A DNA stretch of 64,000 nucleotides. Source: Forficula auricularia. Taxonomy: Eukaryota; Arthropoda; Insecta; Dermaptera; Forficulidae. The stretch covers positions 17,244,474 to 17,308,473 of the forward strand of contig JALMQS010000085.1 in the NCBI GenBank assembly GCA_024734495.1, written 5' to 3'. Every line of letters begins with the position of its first letter. Within the stretch, counting starts at the first letter, position 1. Under the pieces are notes generated by a model. The model was not told where the DNA came from. It worked only from the letters and a program-made list of their open reading frames with translations, and made no database searches. Made by a program: the position numbers and the translations under genes. Positions 44,006 to 55,159 of this stretch are shown here, one piece after another.

Positions 44006-45935
44006 AATATATCGTACATAACTATAGTAGTGGTTATTTATATATGATTTGATAATTTTAAGGGAATCTTTCAATGAAAATGATAGTTAAGATAGGAATA
44101 GAAAGAGAAAATTTGAGCCTTTTTCAAGGAATGAAAAACTTGCTGCTGAATTTATTTAACTGATGAAATTTTTATCCAGAAAACTTGTTTTGATGCCTAA
44201 TACTTTTAATTAAATTTTTTGTCGCTATTGAAAAAATTTCTTTTGACATTTTTCCGAATTCCTCCTAAAAAAAATAATAATAAAAAAATAAATAATTACG
44301 AAAAAATAATCTGTTCTTCCCATGTTTTAACCTGGTTTTCATTTGGAAGTTCTAAAGCTATTAAACCCATAATACCTAATTAGTTCTTACAATTAGGTAA
44401 TTTTGAACTTTTCGATACATTTATACACACAAACTCACAAAAAAAAATTTATACAAAAATGTGTTTTCTCAAAGTTTCAAAATTTTTTAGCAATAAATAA
44501 GGAAAATGTATAAGAGAAGTTATAAAGAAAAATAAAATAAAAAAATAAGATCGGGTGATTGGATGAATGAGGAAAAGATCAATTTGACATGCTTAAAACT
44601 TAAGTTCAAATTAGACAAAGACCTAAGAAAGAAGAAAGAGAATATATAAAAAGTAAAATAGAGGGGTTTGATAAAATTTCAAGAAACTCTTGAAGGGGTC
44701 GACGGTCAAAGAAGTTTCGCGACCTTAAAGATTAAGAATTATTATTAATTATTATTATTAATTATTAATTAACCTTAAGACCTACTTTAAAGTAGCCTCA
44801 TATTAAATTTCAATCTTTATTAGAGGAGAAATTGTAATATCTTAAAATGAAACTAGGGTTTTTTTGTTTTGTTTTTTAAGTCTTCTATTTTTCCACTACT
44901 ACAGGAACGTATTAATAAATTTCATAGAGATTTTAATTTTAGGCATCTTTTGTATTTACATCTTATTTTAAAATTAATAAGGAAAAATCTATTGCCAAAT
45001 GATTATTTACTTTGCGGTAGAGCCTGAAGAGGTGACGAATGGATTTCTTATATTCAGGCGTATGTTGCGTACAAGGCTAGAATTTTTAACTAAATCTGAC
45101 ACATTGGGGGAGGTTTCTGCCGCCCCTTAGTGACTGGGCTATCGTTCTGCCTTTCGTATAAAATAGTTATTGGGAATGTGTTGAAATCAAATTTAACCAT
45201 TTTAAAATGACTTGATTTTACAATAGTTTTGACATCTTCCGTGGTGATTTATCCCTAAAAACGACTGGATTCGGCGAGTAAGAATTTCACTTTCGGGGTG
45301 TGTGCTGATCACACTACAGTATGGGATATGTTATTGGCATTCTGAAATAATCGTCCAAAACATTCATTAGCTCTCGGTCTATTAAAGACTATAGATTTTT
45401 TCCTTCAAAAATATGACGGTGATCTGAAAATTGAGAAAAATTCTAAATATAGTGATTACATGGACAATTAGATGAAATAAATCAATAATTTAATTACTCA
45501 TCGATTTTGTGGAAACTTACAATAAATGGAGTCCTGTTGAATTTAAGAAACAGACAGAAAAAGCCAAATAGCCGAATACTATTGAATTTCAGCCAAATTA
45601 GCTAACCATCAGATTGATATTATTTATTTATTTACCCATTAAACCCATTCTTATAGATTAAGCAATGACAAAATATAGTATATATTTACATAGAGTTAGA
45701 CTTTAATAGCTTATTTAATAATAATTATAACAGGAATATAAAAAGTAGATCTTGATAACCTTTAGATATGTGTGCGACTTACTAACTTTAGGGCGAAAAT
45801 GACCGCAATCTAACCTCTATTTCGACTCTAAAGCCAAGTTTAACAGAATTTATACAAATCACTTCTTAGAAAAGAAACAGTTTCTTCTTCCTTATCTATT
45901 GAATTTGATAATTGATCAACTATTATTGGTTTAAC
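44006..45935. other. Non-coding DNA with one complex island
   Basis: Mostly AT-rich. 44990-45330 is less AT-rich and repeat-free (gcggtagagcctgaagaggt, gatcacactacagtatggg), a candidate conserved element. No coding frame or RNA recognised. Confidence 0.35.
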
Positions 45936-46170
45936 CTGAGGTTCCCAAACTTTTCCGAGTCGCGGCGACTTTTTTCAAATAAAATTTTTCCATGTCGCCC
46001 CACTAAGTAAAAGTAGGTATGTCTAATCGTAAGAGATAAAAATAAATAACAAATCAATTTTTCTCCCCTCAATTTTTTTTCTAGTTATGGCAAATGTCTT
46101 GTTTCACTTAATTATAAAACTTCGCGGCGCACCTGTGAAGAGGCCGCGGCACACAGTTTGAGAACCTCTG
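45936..46170. mobile_element. hAT-like MITE with CTGAGGTTCCCAAAC ends
   Basis: Left end CTGAGGTTCCCAAACTTTTC, right end (inverse) CAGAGGTTCTCAAACTGTGT. Inner GC-rich 'gtcgcggcgac' and 'ggccgcggcacac'. Flanks GTTTAAC and GTTTAAA are nearly equal. 235 bp. Confidence 0.75.
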
Positions 46171-46205
46171 GTTTAAATTCAGACCAAATTATATTATATA
46201 CCTTT

Positions 46206-46337
46206 TAAAACTTCACATTGGGACTATGGACTTTCAAAATAGGATTCAATTAATTAAATTTCAAAAGAAGGACTAGTCGCAATTAAAAATTGTCTATTCC
46301 AATTTCGAAAGTGTATAGTCCCAATGTGAAAATTTCA
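46206..46337. mobile_element. Small foldback/MITE
   Basis: Arms 'aaacttcacattgggactat' and 'atagtcccaatgtgaaaatt', with inner 'ggactttc' / 'gaaagtg', around about 65 bases. Confidence 0.7.
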
Positions 46338-46497
46338 AAGGTGTAGACATGAATTTGAGTTTTAATAAATGTACTCATTTGATTACTTCCTATCTGAATT
46401 TTTTTTTTATTAACTCTTAGTGAGTGCAGCAATCTGCCTAAAAAGGCAATAAAAGCGTTTTTTATGATAAATACAAAATAATTAAAAATTCACTGAC

Positions 46498-47266
46498 AAA
46501 TATTTATTTTTTAAAAAAATTGGAAAAATGTTGATGAGAGGCGACCTTATCAAATTGTTCCCTTTTTTCAAGAGTACAAAAAGAAACATTTTTCGAGTTT
46601 CTTTGGCGAAATTAATATTTCCTATATCTATATAAAATAGTCTACTAGAAATAAGTATAATCCCTTCGAAATTCAAATATTTATTTTTTTAAAAAAATTG
46701 TAAAAATATTGATAAAGGGGGATCCTTATCAAATTGTTCCTTTTTTCAAGGGTACAAAAAGAAACATTTTTTGAGTTTCTTTGACGAAATTAATATTTCC
46801 TATATCTATATAAAATACTCTACTTGAAATAAGTATAATCCCTAGGAAATTCAAATATTTATTTTTTAAAAAATTGGATGAATGGGACCCTTATCAAATT
46901 GTTCCTTTTTTCAAGGGTACAAAAAGAAACTTTTTTGAGTTTATATTTCCTATACCTATATTAAATACTCTACTAGAAATAAGTATAATCCCTCCGAAAT
47001 TCAAATATTTTTTTTTTAAATTTGGAAAAATGTTGATAATGCGGGACCCTTATCAAATTGTTCGTTTTTTCAAGGGTACAAAAAGAAACTTTTTTCGAGT
47101 TTCTTTGACGAAGTTAATATTTCCTATATCTATATAAAATACTCTACTAGAAATAAGTATAATCCCTTCGAAATTCAAATATTTATTCTTTAAAAAAATT
47201 GGAAAAATGTTGATAAGGCTGGACCTTTATCAAATTGTTCTTTTTTTCAAGGGTACAAAAAGAAAG
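46498..47266. repeat. Tandem repeat, about 4.5 units of 150-178 bp
   Basis: Unit starts (AAATATTTATTTTTT) at about 46498, 46675, 46853, 47003 and 47177. Each unit has 'ccttatcaaattgttc', 'caagggtacaaaaagaaac', 'cgaaattaatatttcctata' and 'gaaataagtataatccc'. The third unit lacks about 25 bp. Frames across it (46482-46676, 46874-47137) are by-products. Confidence 0.92.
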
Positions 47267-48070
47267 GGACCTCTCTTATAAAATCTTATTATAGTTCATG
47301 GATTTCAATGTCCTCAGTCTTCACCATCTGAGTTCTAAAGTCAGGTCGGATGCCATCATATTTGAAAATAATTCCCTATTTATAATTAAAATTATAATAA
47401 TATTTTATTTATTTGAATATTTCTAAAATTTATTCTCTTTTCTTCGATATATATAATATGTATGATGGAAGGGGAAACGATTAAGATTTTTATGAATTGT
47501 GAATCCCATGTTTCAAGCCGCTTTGAAGTAAGTTCTCGGTGAAGTGTTAACTGTTAACAGTTAGCCTCACCTCTCGCAAAGGGCTCATTAGGACACCAGT
47601 GCGGGTGATCGAACACCCACACATACCCTAGCCCTTTGTCGCTTTGGATAGCGTGATTCACGCAGAAACACTCACGACTATATGCACATATACAAGGATA
47701 TATAAAACCACCCCGAATCCCACGTGTACACACGCAGACACGTGGGAGGGGATTCAATATATCTAGGTGGCCATGACCATTAAAAAATTGCTGCTTATAA
47801 TGACATTTGATCACAAACAAAAATAAAAATAAAATAAAAACAGGTCACATATTTTTCTAAAAATATTCTGATTCCATTAAAATAAAAAATTCCACAATTA
47901 ATAATTATTATATTTCCTGATTAGTTCTTTTTTATTTTTTTATATTTCTGTTAGTATTATTTATGTTATAAAGAATAGGGAATACTGAAACCTGGGGACT
48001 CTTACTGTATGTTATTTTTATTTAAATGTAATAATCTGTACGTGTAGTTTAGTGTAAATTAGTTTAGTTA
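47267..48070. other. Complex unique island, then AT-rich DNA
   Basis: 47300-47820 is repeat-free and less AT-rich, with GTTAACTGTTAACAGTTA and two CACGTG E-boxes close together (47723-47747, CCCACGTGTAC and ACACGTGGG). The 88-codon minus frame has no domain. Possible regulatory element; 47830-48060 is AT-rich. Confidence 0.35.
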
Positions 48071-48450
48071 GGCGACTGTGGCTCAGTGGATAGAGTGTCG
48101 GGTCGCTGACTAGATGTATGCTGGTTCGAGACCGAACTTGGGCAGATATTTGCAGTCGCCTCCTCTTGGAAAGCAATGGCAACCTATCAAGAGTATAATT
48201 GCCTATTAAACCTCCCCAAACTAGCCGTTCGGAACCGGCGTTAAAAAGTAGGTCCCGTATATCTGTATAAAACAACTAAACACACTCAGCACAGGTATAT
48301 GTGGAGAGGTGCCGACGCCCCTTTCGGGTATGGCACTATAAGGGCCGGTTGTATGCCGCAAAGTAAATGCTTTTTACCATCTACCATTTGTTAGTGGTAA
48401 AAAGCATTTACTTTGCGACATACAACCGGCCCTAAGAAGAAGAAGTCTAG
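48071..48450 (+). mobile_element. tRNA-derived SINE
   Basis: Head GGCGACTGTGGCTCAGTGGA has a perfect A box (TGGCTCAGTGG); the B box GGTTCGAGACC follows at about 48122. GGCGACT/AGTCGCC could pair as a stem. Body includes 'ttgcctattaaacctcccca' and 'gtgccgacgcccctttcggg', and the tail is (AAG)n. Possible target duplication TAGTTTAGTTA / TAGTTAGTAGTTA. A MITE is inserted before the AAG tail (48342-48432). Confidence 0.85.
48342..48432. mobile_element. PIF/Harbinger-like MITE (91 bp) inside the SINE
   Basis: Near-perfect hairpin: GGGCCGGTTGTATGCCGCAA ... TTGCGACATACAACCGGCCC. Flanked by TAA on both sides (48339-48341 and 48433-48435), the TWA duplication of PIF/Harbinger elements. It splits the SINE just before its AAG tail. 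Confidence 0.85.
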
Positions 48451-49400
48451 TTAGTAGTTATACTTCGATAACTTTTTCAAATGAGCCAGGCTTTAACTCG
48501 AGTCTCCTGGTCAGGAATTTCGAAAAAGACTTTCGACCCCGGCTCACACTACCCCTGTATTTAAATTACTAAGATATGTATTGATGAAGAGTTTTTTGAC
48601 CCCAATAAGAGGTGCGGGTGTGAATTAGACCTTCTCAAAATCGGACAGGTCTGACTGAGTGTCTGGATCATGTCTTTGATGATATTAACTTCAAAAATAA
48701 TGAGTAATGAAATTATGAAGATTTGTAGGTATTTTCTTCCAAATGTTCTTGACCTTGATTTTGTTGGTAAATTTCAGTAATACTGCAACATATAGGCAAA
48801 TAAACCAAGAACAGTAACTGAATTGAATGAAAAAATGATTCAATATTTTAACACCCCCCCCCCCATTTCGGGTAGAAAGTTTGTACATTTCTAGTTTTCT
48901 GGAGGCCTACAGATTAATGTATACAAGTTTTGGTTGAGTTTCGTTCCAAGCGCTAGAATTCTCATTTTTTGAACCTCCCTCAATTGGGTGTTTTTTTTTG
49001 AATTTCTTTAAACAAAAGTTGTCAGAAATCACATCCTACTCTACAACTTTGCTTATAACAGAATTTGCAGTAAAATTAATAATTTAGGAGTTATTTGATA
49101 ATTTATATTAATGGCCCCCGACCACAAACCCCATTTTGTCGTCATAATATCAACATTTTTCTATAGCTATCATATAAGTTAGAAGACAAGATCCAAATAT
49201 GAAATTTTATCAAAATACCTCTAGCTGTTTTTATGACAACTGGGAGCAAAATTTACGCGGACACCAGAAAAAGACACGACAGTAATTTCGTTGAGGTGGT
49301 TTTCTTTCATAATTTTACTTGAAACGTGTACATCCAAAATTTGGGGCGATATGGAGCAATGTACAGACAAAACCTTAATTTTATGTGGTCCATGGATGCT
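48451..49400. other. Non-coding DNA with a tandem-unit remnant
   Basis: 48850-49000 matches the 130-bp unit of 9725-10080 (C run, 'atttcgggtagaaagttt', 'tgtatacaagttttggttga'). The remainder shows no gene. Confidence 0.45.
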
Positions 49401-49409
49401 GTGGATGTG

Positions 49410-50178
49410 GGACATTTCTAAAATTTCAAACATTTAGAGTATTTTCATAAATAAAGGTCGATTTCAAAATTTCAGGAGGATCTTTAAATTTTCAAATTAT
49501 TATCCGTTATTTCAAATATTTTTACATTATTTGTATAGGAAAGTATATTGGTTCTCGAAATGAAATAAAATTGTTGCATAGTTTCAAGGGGTAATTAAAA
49601 TGAAGGATTTTGTCTAAAAGAGTGCGGATAGAAGGTTAGAAATCCCTGCGTGGTATATTTCCAGTTCAAGCATGTCAAAGACAAGTTCAGACGAGTTTTA
49701 GTCGAATAAAATTGTTCTCGCTGATGAACTATTAAAATAGTAATAATACAAAAAAAGGAATAAATAAAGATGATTCGGGAATCTTTGGACTAATCCATTT
49801 CATAACTCTCAATATATAAGATCGGAAATAACTAAGAGGGCTATAGACAAGTCATAGCTTGCTTATAGCAATAGAATTAGGAGAATTTTAATATTTTCTT
49901 ATATAGGACGGGCTGATTCATTGTGGAAGATGGTCGATTTCAATCTCATAGATTGTGGAGTATAATTTCTAACTCCTACCCCCACTCACACAAAGAAGTA
50001 TCCGTTTGGGGCGAAGGTCCCAAAATATATTTTTAAAAAATCTAATGTTAAATTTGAAAAAATAACGATGCCGTATTCGATGAAATTTAAAAAAAGCGAA
50101 GATTAAAATAAAATTTCAAAAATGAACGATACTTTTTTGGCCAGCATCCCCTGGTTGAAAAGTCATCAACCGCCACTG
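49410..50178. mobile_element. CAGTGGCG-type non-autonomous element, copy 2
   Basis: Matches 760-1778 except for the 975-1230 segment, ending CGCCACTG at 50178. The 5' end is indistinct (ctgtggatgtggg near 49398). It supplies the version without the retrotransposon tail found in copy 1. Confidence 0.7.
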
Positions 50179-50715
50179 ATATACATATAGTTTATATATT
50201 TAAAATGTTAATGTTCCATGAGCCACCCACCCTCTGACCCAACTATCGCATTCTTTACTATGAATAATTGACGAAGTTGTTTGATGTCCTTCGATTGAAG
50301 GAAATTTGATCCTCCCTGGTGCCCTTTCGAAATGGTATAATTTTAGTTTCTGTGTTGCCAGGAAGTGAGGTAGGGTTGGGTCAGGGATCAATCAACCCTC
50401 TTAGGTTAACCTTCGGGTTATAAGTAGGAAGAATAATTTTAAAGATTCGATAGGTCTCTGAATGTTAATTAATATAAATAAATATTGTTTCGAACTCCTC
50501 ACCACAAAAATTCCACCCCTATAAGTAATTCAATTCAAAAAAATCTCAGATTAGGATATCCCCTTTAGATAGGAAACATAATTATAATATAGGGAAGAAG
50601 TGATAGAAAAAAGATAAAAGTTTAATGTAGAAAACTTAGATCTGGACTAAGAAAAATATTCAAATATTTTTCTTATGCATTCCTCTAGGGTTCAAATTTA
50701 CTTAATTTGTTATTT
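50179..50715. other. AT-rich non-coding DNA
   Basis: No gene or element recognised; the 63-codon minus frame (50200-50391) has no domain. Confidence 0.35.
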
Positions 50716-50719
50716 AGAG

Positions 50720-51483
50720 CAGTGTTCTTCAACCTTTGTCATCCCGCAGAACCCTTTTTTGAGATAGATTTTTTATGGAACACTTCGTCCAATAGCAGAG
50801 CCAGATTTGATTTTAGGGGGGTGTCTTATTAATTGCATATTACATGTTATGAACAAGGTGCGTCTCTGCCTTTGTTATAAAAACTTTTTATACATATAAG
50901 ATATAAATTTGCATTTATTCAAACAAAAGATAAATATTCCATATAAAATATAAAGTATTTGTATTATCCTTTTAATTTTAGTATTGACTCGCGGAACCGC
51001 TAAAGCGTTTGAGTGGAACCCTAAGGTTGAAGTACACTGATTTAGGCCAAAGGTAACACTAATGGTCTTTTAACAAAGACAGAATTGCTTTAAATATAAA
51101 ATAATTGAATTAAAGAATTTTAATTAATTAAATTTATTTTAAAATATAATAATATTATAATTATACTGGGGTCAGGTTGGGAGAGTCGTTATAGAGCATG
51201 CCTTCATGCGGGTTGAAGCCCGACTCGCTGCAAATTTTTGACCGGCTATACGCTATAATCTGATCCCTACACTAATTTACACACACTCCCACAAACAAAC
51301 ACGAATACAAATGGTCAAAATGGGCTATAGTTCCCATAAAAAAATTATAATTATATTAAAATATGCTGAAAAAATGATAAATTTACTTTCGAAAGGAACA
51401 AGAGACCTTACTCTTACTGGTGTGCAGAACTTTTCTGCCTTATAAATGTGGTCCCCACTTCAAAAAAAGTTTGAAGAACACTG
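50720..51483. mobile_element. Composite hAT-like region
   Basis: Left end CAGTGTTCTTCAACCTTTG at 50720; inverse ends at 51039 (AAGGTTGAAGTACACTG) and at 51483 (AAGTTTGAAGAACACTG). All junctions carry ATTTAG: 50712 (atttagag), 51040 (atttaggc), 51484 (atttagga). This looks like one insertion partly duplicated or two related copies end to end. A SINE sits inside at 51166. Confidence 0.7.
51166..51343 (+). mobile_element. tRNA-related SINE with perfect 12-bp target duplication
   Basis: Flanked by ATTATAATTATA at 51154-51165 and 51344-51355. The head shows a tRNA-like layout (TCAGGTTGGGAGAG, then GGGTTGAAGCCC as a decayed B box), body 'gaccggctatacgctataat' and an A-rich end. 178 bp. Confidence 0.8.
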
Positions 51484-51688
51484 ATTTAGGAAATTTAGTC
51501 CATATATATTCCATGAAAAAATTACTCGATATTCGGTAAAAATAACTCAAATCTTCCTATTAAGCAAACTTATCATTCTGATTAAATTAACGATGTATCT
51601 TCTGCTTAAATAACTCAAAATACGCGTATTTATAATATTCTTATTTATTTGAGATTCCAGTTTCTTAAGCCTTGATTTTATATTAATC

Positions 51689-51974
51689 CGAGGGGTGACC
51701 CGCGATTGGAAGTAGGTGTACACCTCTTTGGAAGTATTTTGGAAGTACTTGGAAATATTTGGAAGTACCTGGAAATATTTGGAAGTACTTGGAAATATTT
51801 GGAGGTACTTGGAAATATTTGAAAGCACTTGGGAATATTTGGAAGTACTTGGGAATATTTGGAAGTACTTGGAAATATTTGGAAGTACTTGGAAATATTT
51901 GGAATTACTTGGAAATATTTGGAAGTATAAGTGGAAGTAGGTGTACAGCATATTAGGTCGCGGTTCATCCCTCG
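51689..51974 (+). mobile_element. hAT-like MITE copy 5 with internal minisatellite
   Basis: Ends CGAGGGGTGACCCGCG and GCGGTTCATCCCTCG. Perfect 8-bp duplication TATTAATC (51681-51688 and 51975-51982). Between 51727 and 51925 the interior is replaced by about ten 20-bp units, GGAAGTACTTGGAAATATTT, in place of the family's short GGAATTATGTGGAATTATTT-like segment. Repetitive open frames on both strands (51547-51984, 51716-51956) are by-products of this array. Confidence 0.95.
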
Positions 51975-51984
51975 TATTAATCAA

Positions 51985-52189
51985 AAGACATTTTTTGGAA
52001 ATAATACTATAAATTAGACAATTTAGCTTCTCTCGGCTAATTACTATTTTCTAATTTACATTCAATTAGTTTTATATTTAGGTATATGTATAATAAAAGT
52101 ATAAATTGTGCCATCTTTGAAAAATATAAAATAAAATAATTTCATAAATAAAAAAAAGGTAACTGTTTTATCGAAATCGGACAGAGTTA
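51985..52189. other. AT-rich non-coding DNA
   Basis: Contains 'cttctctcggctaattact', a trace of the foldback family tail. No gene. Confidence 0.35.
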
Positions 52190-52395
52190 AATTTTTTAAC
52201 CACCAATTAATATCTCTGAAATAAATTTTTTCGATATTCATTATATAAAATTTTATTCTAAAAGTTAACGCTGTGAATTCATTCAATTTGTTTTATCAAA
52301 ATAGTTTTTGAAATATTTCGCGAAAATACACTTTAAAAAAAGAAAAACCCTATTGTCATGCATGATTACAATATTTCACTATACCCTATATGCTA
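52190..52395. mobile_element. Partial copy of the TTTACCATA/TATGGTAAAG element
   Basis: 'ttttttcgatattcattata', 'tgaaatatttcgcgaaaata', 'catgcatgattacaatattt' match the right half of 9665-10475. Confidence 0.6.
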
Positions 52396-52779
52396 AATTA
52401 AAAATTGAATATCATGAAACTAAAAAAGGTTATTATTAGCCAGAAGAGTAGGAGGCTAATTTGGGTTAGTTGATAGGGTGAATTTATTTCCGGTCTTTGA
52501 CACCTGACAGCTGCCGATAAGAGTGAAAATTAAAAGGGGAGACATTTGAGGTAATGCGCTCTTTTTAAATCAAAAACCTTTTACAGAATAATTTACGGTT
52601 GAATGACATTCCCTAAATACAAACATTTATGATATAGACAAGCTGCTGCCCGGGAGTTCACTTTGGGAGAAAACTTGGGCATGAGGGCTTTTTAAAGAAA
52701 ATGTTTTTAAGAATAATAGATTCGCCAACGCTATGTGTAGTTTTCAATATACATTTTTAGAATTCTCTATCAAAAATTC
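52396..52779. other. Non-coding DNA
   Basis: Holds CACCTGACAGCTGCCGATAA (Meis/Homothorax-like TGACAG with an E-box) at about 52499. No gene recognised. Confidence 0.3.
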
Positions 52780-53510
52780 GATTTTTTTTCTAATGAAATT
52801 GAATGCAAGGATGGCCCTGCGCCAGGAAGATGAATCAGCCCCTCGGAATCTCGAAAGACCCTTCCTTGCCTTACTGAAGAGAAGAAGAAATTGATCAATT
52901 AAAAGTGTGGAGGCGTAAGTGTTTGTGCACCAGGATTTTGAAGGTTGCAGGGTATAAGTGTCAGGAAAGACAGAGGCCAGGAGAGAGTTCCAGTTCCTTG
53001 GCGTCATGGGACAAAAGTATTGGTGAAAGAAGTGGCCCGGCACTTTTCCAATTTAACCGATCTCTAGCAAGCACAGATTTTCATTACAGCATCCAATTTG
53101 TTTTCAGTTATGAACATCATTTCAATAAAATCCGCCTATTCGGAGGATCTTTCCTCCTTCTTTAGGATTTAAAAGTGTTAATGAAGCAAGCTAATAACTA
53201 CTTCCTTCTTGTCTCCTTTAACCGTGCTTATGTTTGTCTTTGGTGTGAATTTGAAATTGACATTAACAGATAATTATGTATTAGCATATGAATTAGTTCG
53301 GTACTTTTCGAATTTATTCGCAAAGGGGAGTTTTGGGAGTTGGTGAATCGAGTGATATGCGCAATATAGGCTTTAGCAGAAGGGGGAATTATCGTTTTTA
53401 ATTCATCGGAGCACATACCCTGATACTACATATAAAATAAGGAAAGCATAGAAACGGTTCTTCGATGGGCCAGAAAATTCGGTAAGAGTGTCGGGTTGTC
53501 ATTATCCAGA
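52780..53510 (-). pseudogene. Degenerate non-LTR retrotransposon RT C-terminus with internal insert
   Basis: Minus strand, in pieces: LAHRRTVSMLSLFY and CSDELKTIIPPSAKAYIAHI (53416-53480 and 53300-53416), then KLEKCRATSFTNTFVPMTPR and NWNSLLASVFPDTYTLQPSK (52930-53055), followed by a 3' UTR-like stretch (WRRAILAFN). The same domain order is seen at 4193 and 60450. About 220 bases at 53065-53285 interrupt the reading. Old, diverged copy. Confidence 0.8.
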
Positions 53511-53564
53511 TAACACACTCGCTCTAGAAGATGTCTTCTTCAGATCTTTTTCTGATCTTATATT

Positions 53565-54240
53565 TTAACTAGCTGACGCCCGGGGCTTCGACCCGTCGTC
53601 ACCTAGCCCCTGGCTGTGAGCGTCTATATCTATATTATACCTATATAAAATAAGAATAAAACAATATATTAAAAAAAATGATAAATGATTATATATATTA
53701 ATATTAATATATAAATATATAACAAAAAAAAATTATAAATATTAATAATAAATTATTAATTATAAATTATAAATATTATATAATTAAATATTAATATATA
53801 ACATTATATATATATTAATTATTATATTGCTTACCTGTCAAAATTAATTTGATCAAAAATTTAAATATATTTAAAAAATAATAATAGTTTTGAAAATAAA
53901 TTGAAAATGCAAATAATTATAGAATAGGTATTAAAACAGTAAATGAATTATATATTACTTGTCAAAATTGTTCCCTTAACCAAAAATAATATTGACAGTT
54001 GAAAGATTTCCAAAAAGCTATTATCGGCCATCTTGTTTGTTTGCTTTTACCCCCCCAGAGAGGCGCTGGCGTTGTTTCCTCGAAAAAAATATTTTTTACA
54101 TGCCACAGGTGTGATATCTATAAAAACACTATATATAAAAACACTCGTGTATTTGAATGGAATGTTGTGTGAAAATTTCAAAGAAATCGGTCAAGAACTT
54201 TCGGAGATCCTTCAACGTATCACTTAAGCGTAACAGTACA
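53565..54240 (+). mobile_element. Retroposon-like element beginning ACTAGCTGACGCCCG
   Basis: Starts AACTAGCTGACGCCCGGGGC TTCGACCCG, an end found in many insect retroposons, and finishes with 'tgtgtgaaaatttcaaagaa' and 'atcggtcaagaactttcgga', also typical. Between lies an AT-only stretch (53680-53830). No coding frame supported; 54033-54227 is a short by-product. Confidence 0.5.
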
Positions 54241-54519
54241 TTTTTATTTATATCTTAATATTATTTTCAAAGATGACTTAAAAATGACTAATTTCAACTA
54301 ATCAGAAGGATATTGAAACGTTGTATTTTGTGTTTGGGGCCTGATCTGGGATGGTAGGTAGGGATGTCATTGAGATTACTATTTCGAACCGAATCGGGTC
54401 AGCCAGGAGCCTTGATTGGTGACGATCAAATTTATAATGTAATTGTTATAGCTAAGATGTCGCCTAAACAATATGGCAAAACCTCTTTAAGAATTTTTAT
54501 TTTATCGAACTTAGTTCAC

Positions 54520-54724
54520 GGAATTGAAAATGAAATTGATTGGATTATGGAATTGAAATAATTATCGGAAAAGAGGTTTTTTTTATTTAATTAGTTTTTT
54601 CCTCTTATTAAAAACAAGGACTAAAGAGATGATCAAGGACAGTCGATGGTGGAGAAGTAATCTCGGAATCGAGGCTCAAAAACAATGTATGCATAAATTC
54701 ATGTAAAATAATTGGTTTAATAAA
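54520..54724 (+). mobile_element. SINE-like retroposon, copy 3, with perfect 19-bp target duplication
   Basis: Flanked by TTTATCGAACTTAGTTCAC at 54501-54519 and 54725-54743. 205 bp, matching 12701-12905 almost end to end apart from an internal 'atttaattagttttttcctc' versus 'ttttttcctc' difference. It truncates the unrelated frame at 54364-54561, so that frame is not a gene. Confidence 0.92.
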
Positions 54725-54756
54725 TTTATCGAACTTAGTTCACTTTTATAATCAAT

Positions 54757-54981
54757 TTTAAATAATTGAACCGCGTATGTTTAAATAATTTCCATGACTT
54801 TTAGCCTGCAAATTTTGCATTTCAATAAACCATTTAATTATTATTTTTTAATTGAAAAGGATTCTAAATTTCATTTTTCCTTTTCAATGATAAAATAATA
54901 ATGAAATGATCTATCGAACTGCAGAATTTGCAGGCTAAGTCATGGAAATTATTTAAACTTACGCGGCCCAATTATTTTAAA
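54757..54981. mobile_element. Foldback/MITE with about 63-bp arms
   Basis: Left 'tttaaataattgaaccgcgt' and 'tttagcctgcaaattttgca', inverse on the right ('tgcagaatttgcaggctaag', 'cgcggcccaattattttaaa'). A smaller inner palindrome lies at 54832-54905. Confidence 0.85.
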
Positions 54982-55159
54982 CTCTAAGAATGTTCTATAA
55001 TCTTAAATACATCTTTGAGATTAAACATTTAGGGGTAAAATACCAATTAAATATAAATATAATAATAGTCTGATAGTTCGGTTCTGAATTCCAATCAAGG
55101 TATCAAGAGAAAGTTTGGAGGCCCTCTTCTTAAATGAGAACCCTATTTGTGACTGAGAC
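54982..55159. other. Non-coding DNA
   Basis: No gene recognised. Confidence 0.3.

Noticed and set aside
51547..51984. Repetitive frames (KYFQVLPNIS-like and WKYLEVLGNI-like peptides) on both strands
   Set aside because: They are translations of the 20-bp minisatellite inside MITE copy 5; 20-bp units open in several frames at once are not coding evidence.
54364..54561. 65-codon frame ending EIDWIMELK
   Set aside because: Its end lies in the retroposon at 54520-54724, and the 19-bp duplication shows that part was inserted.
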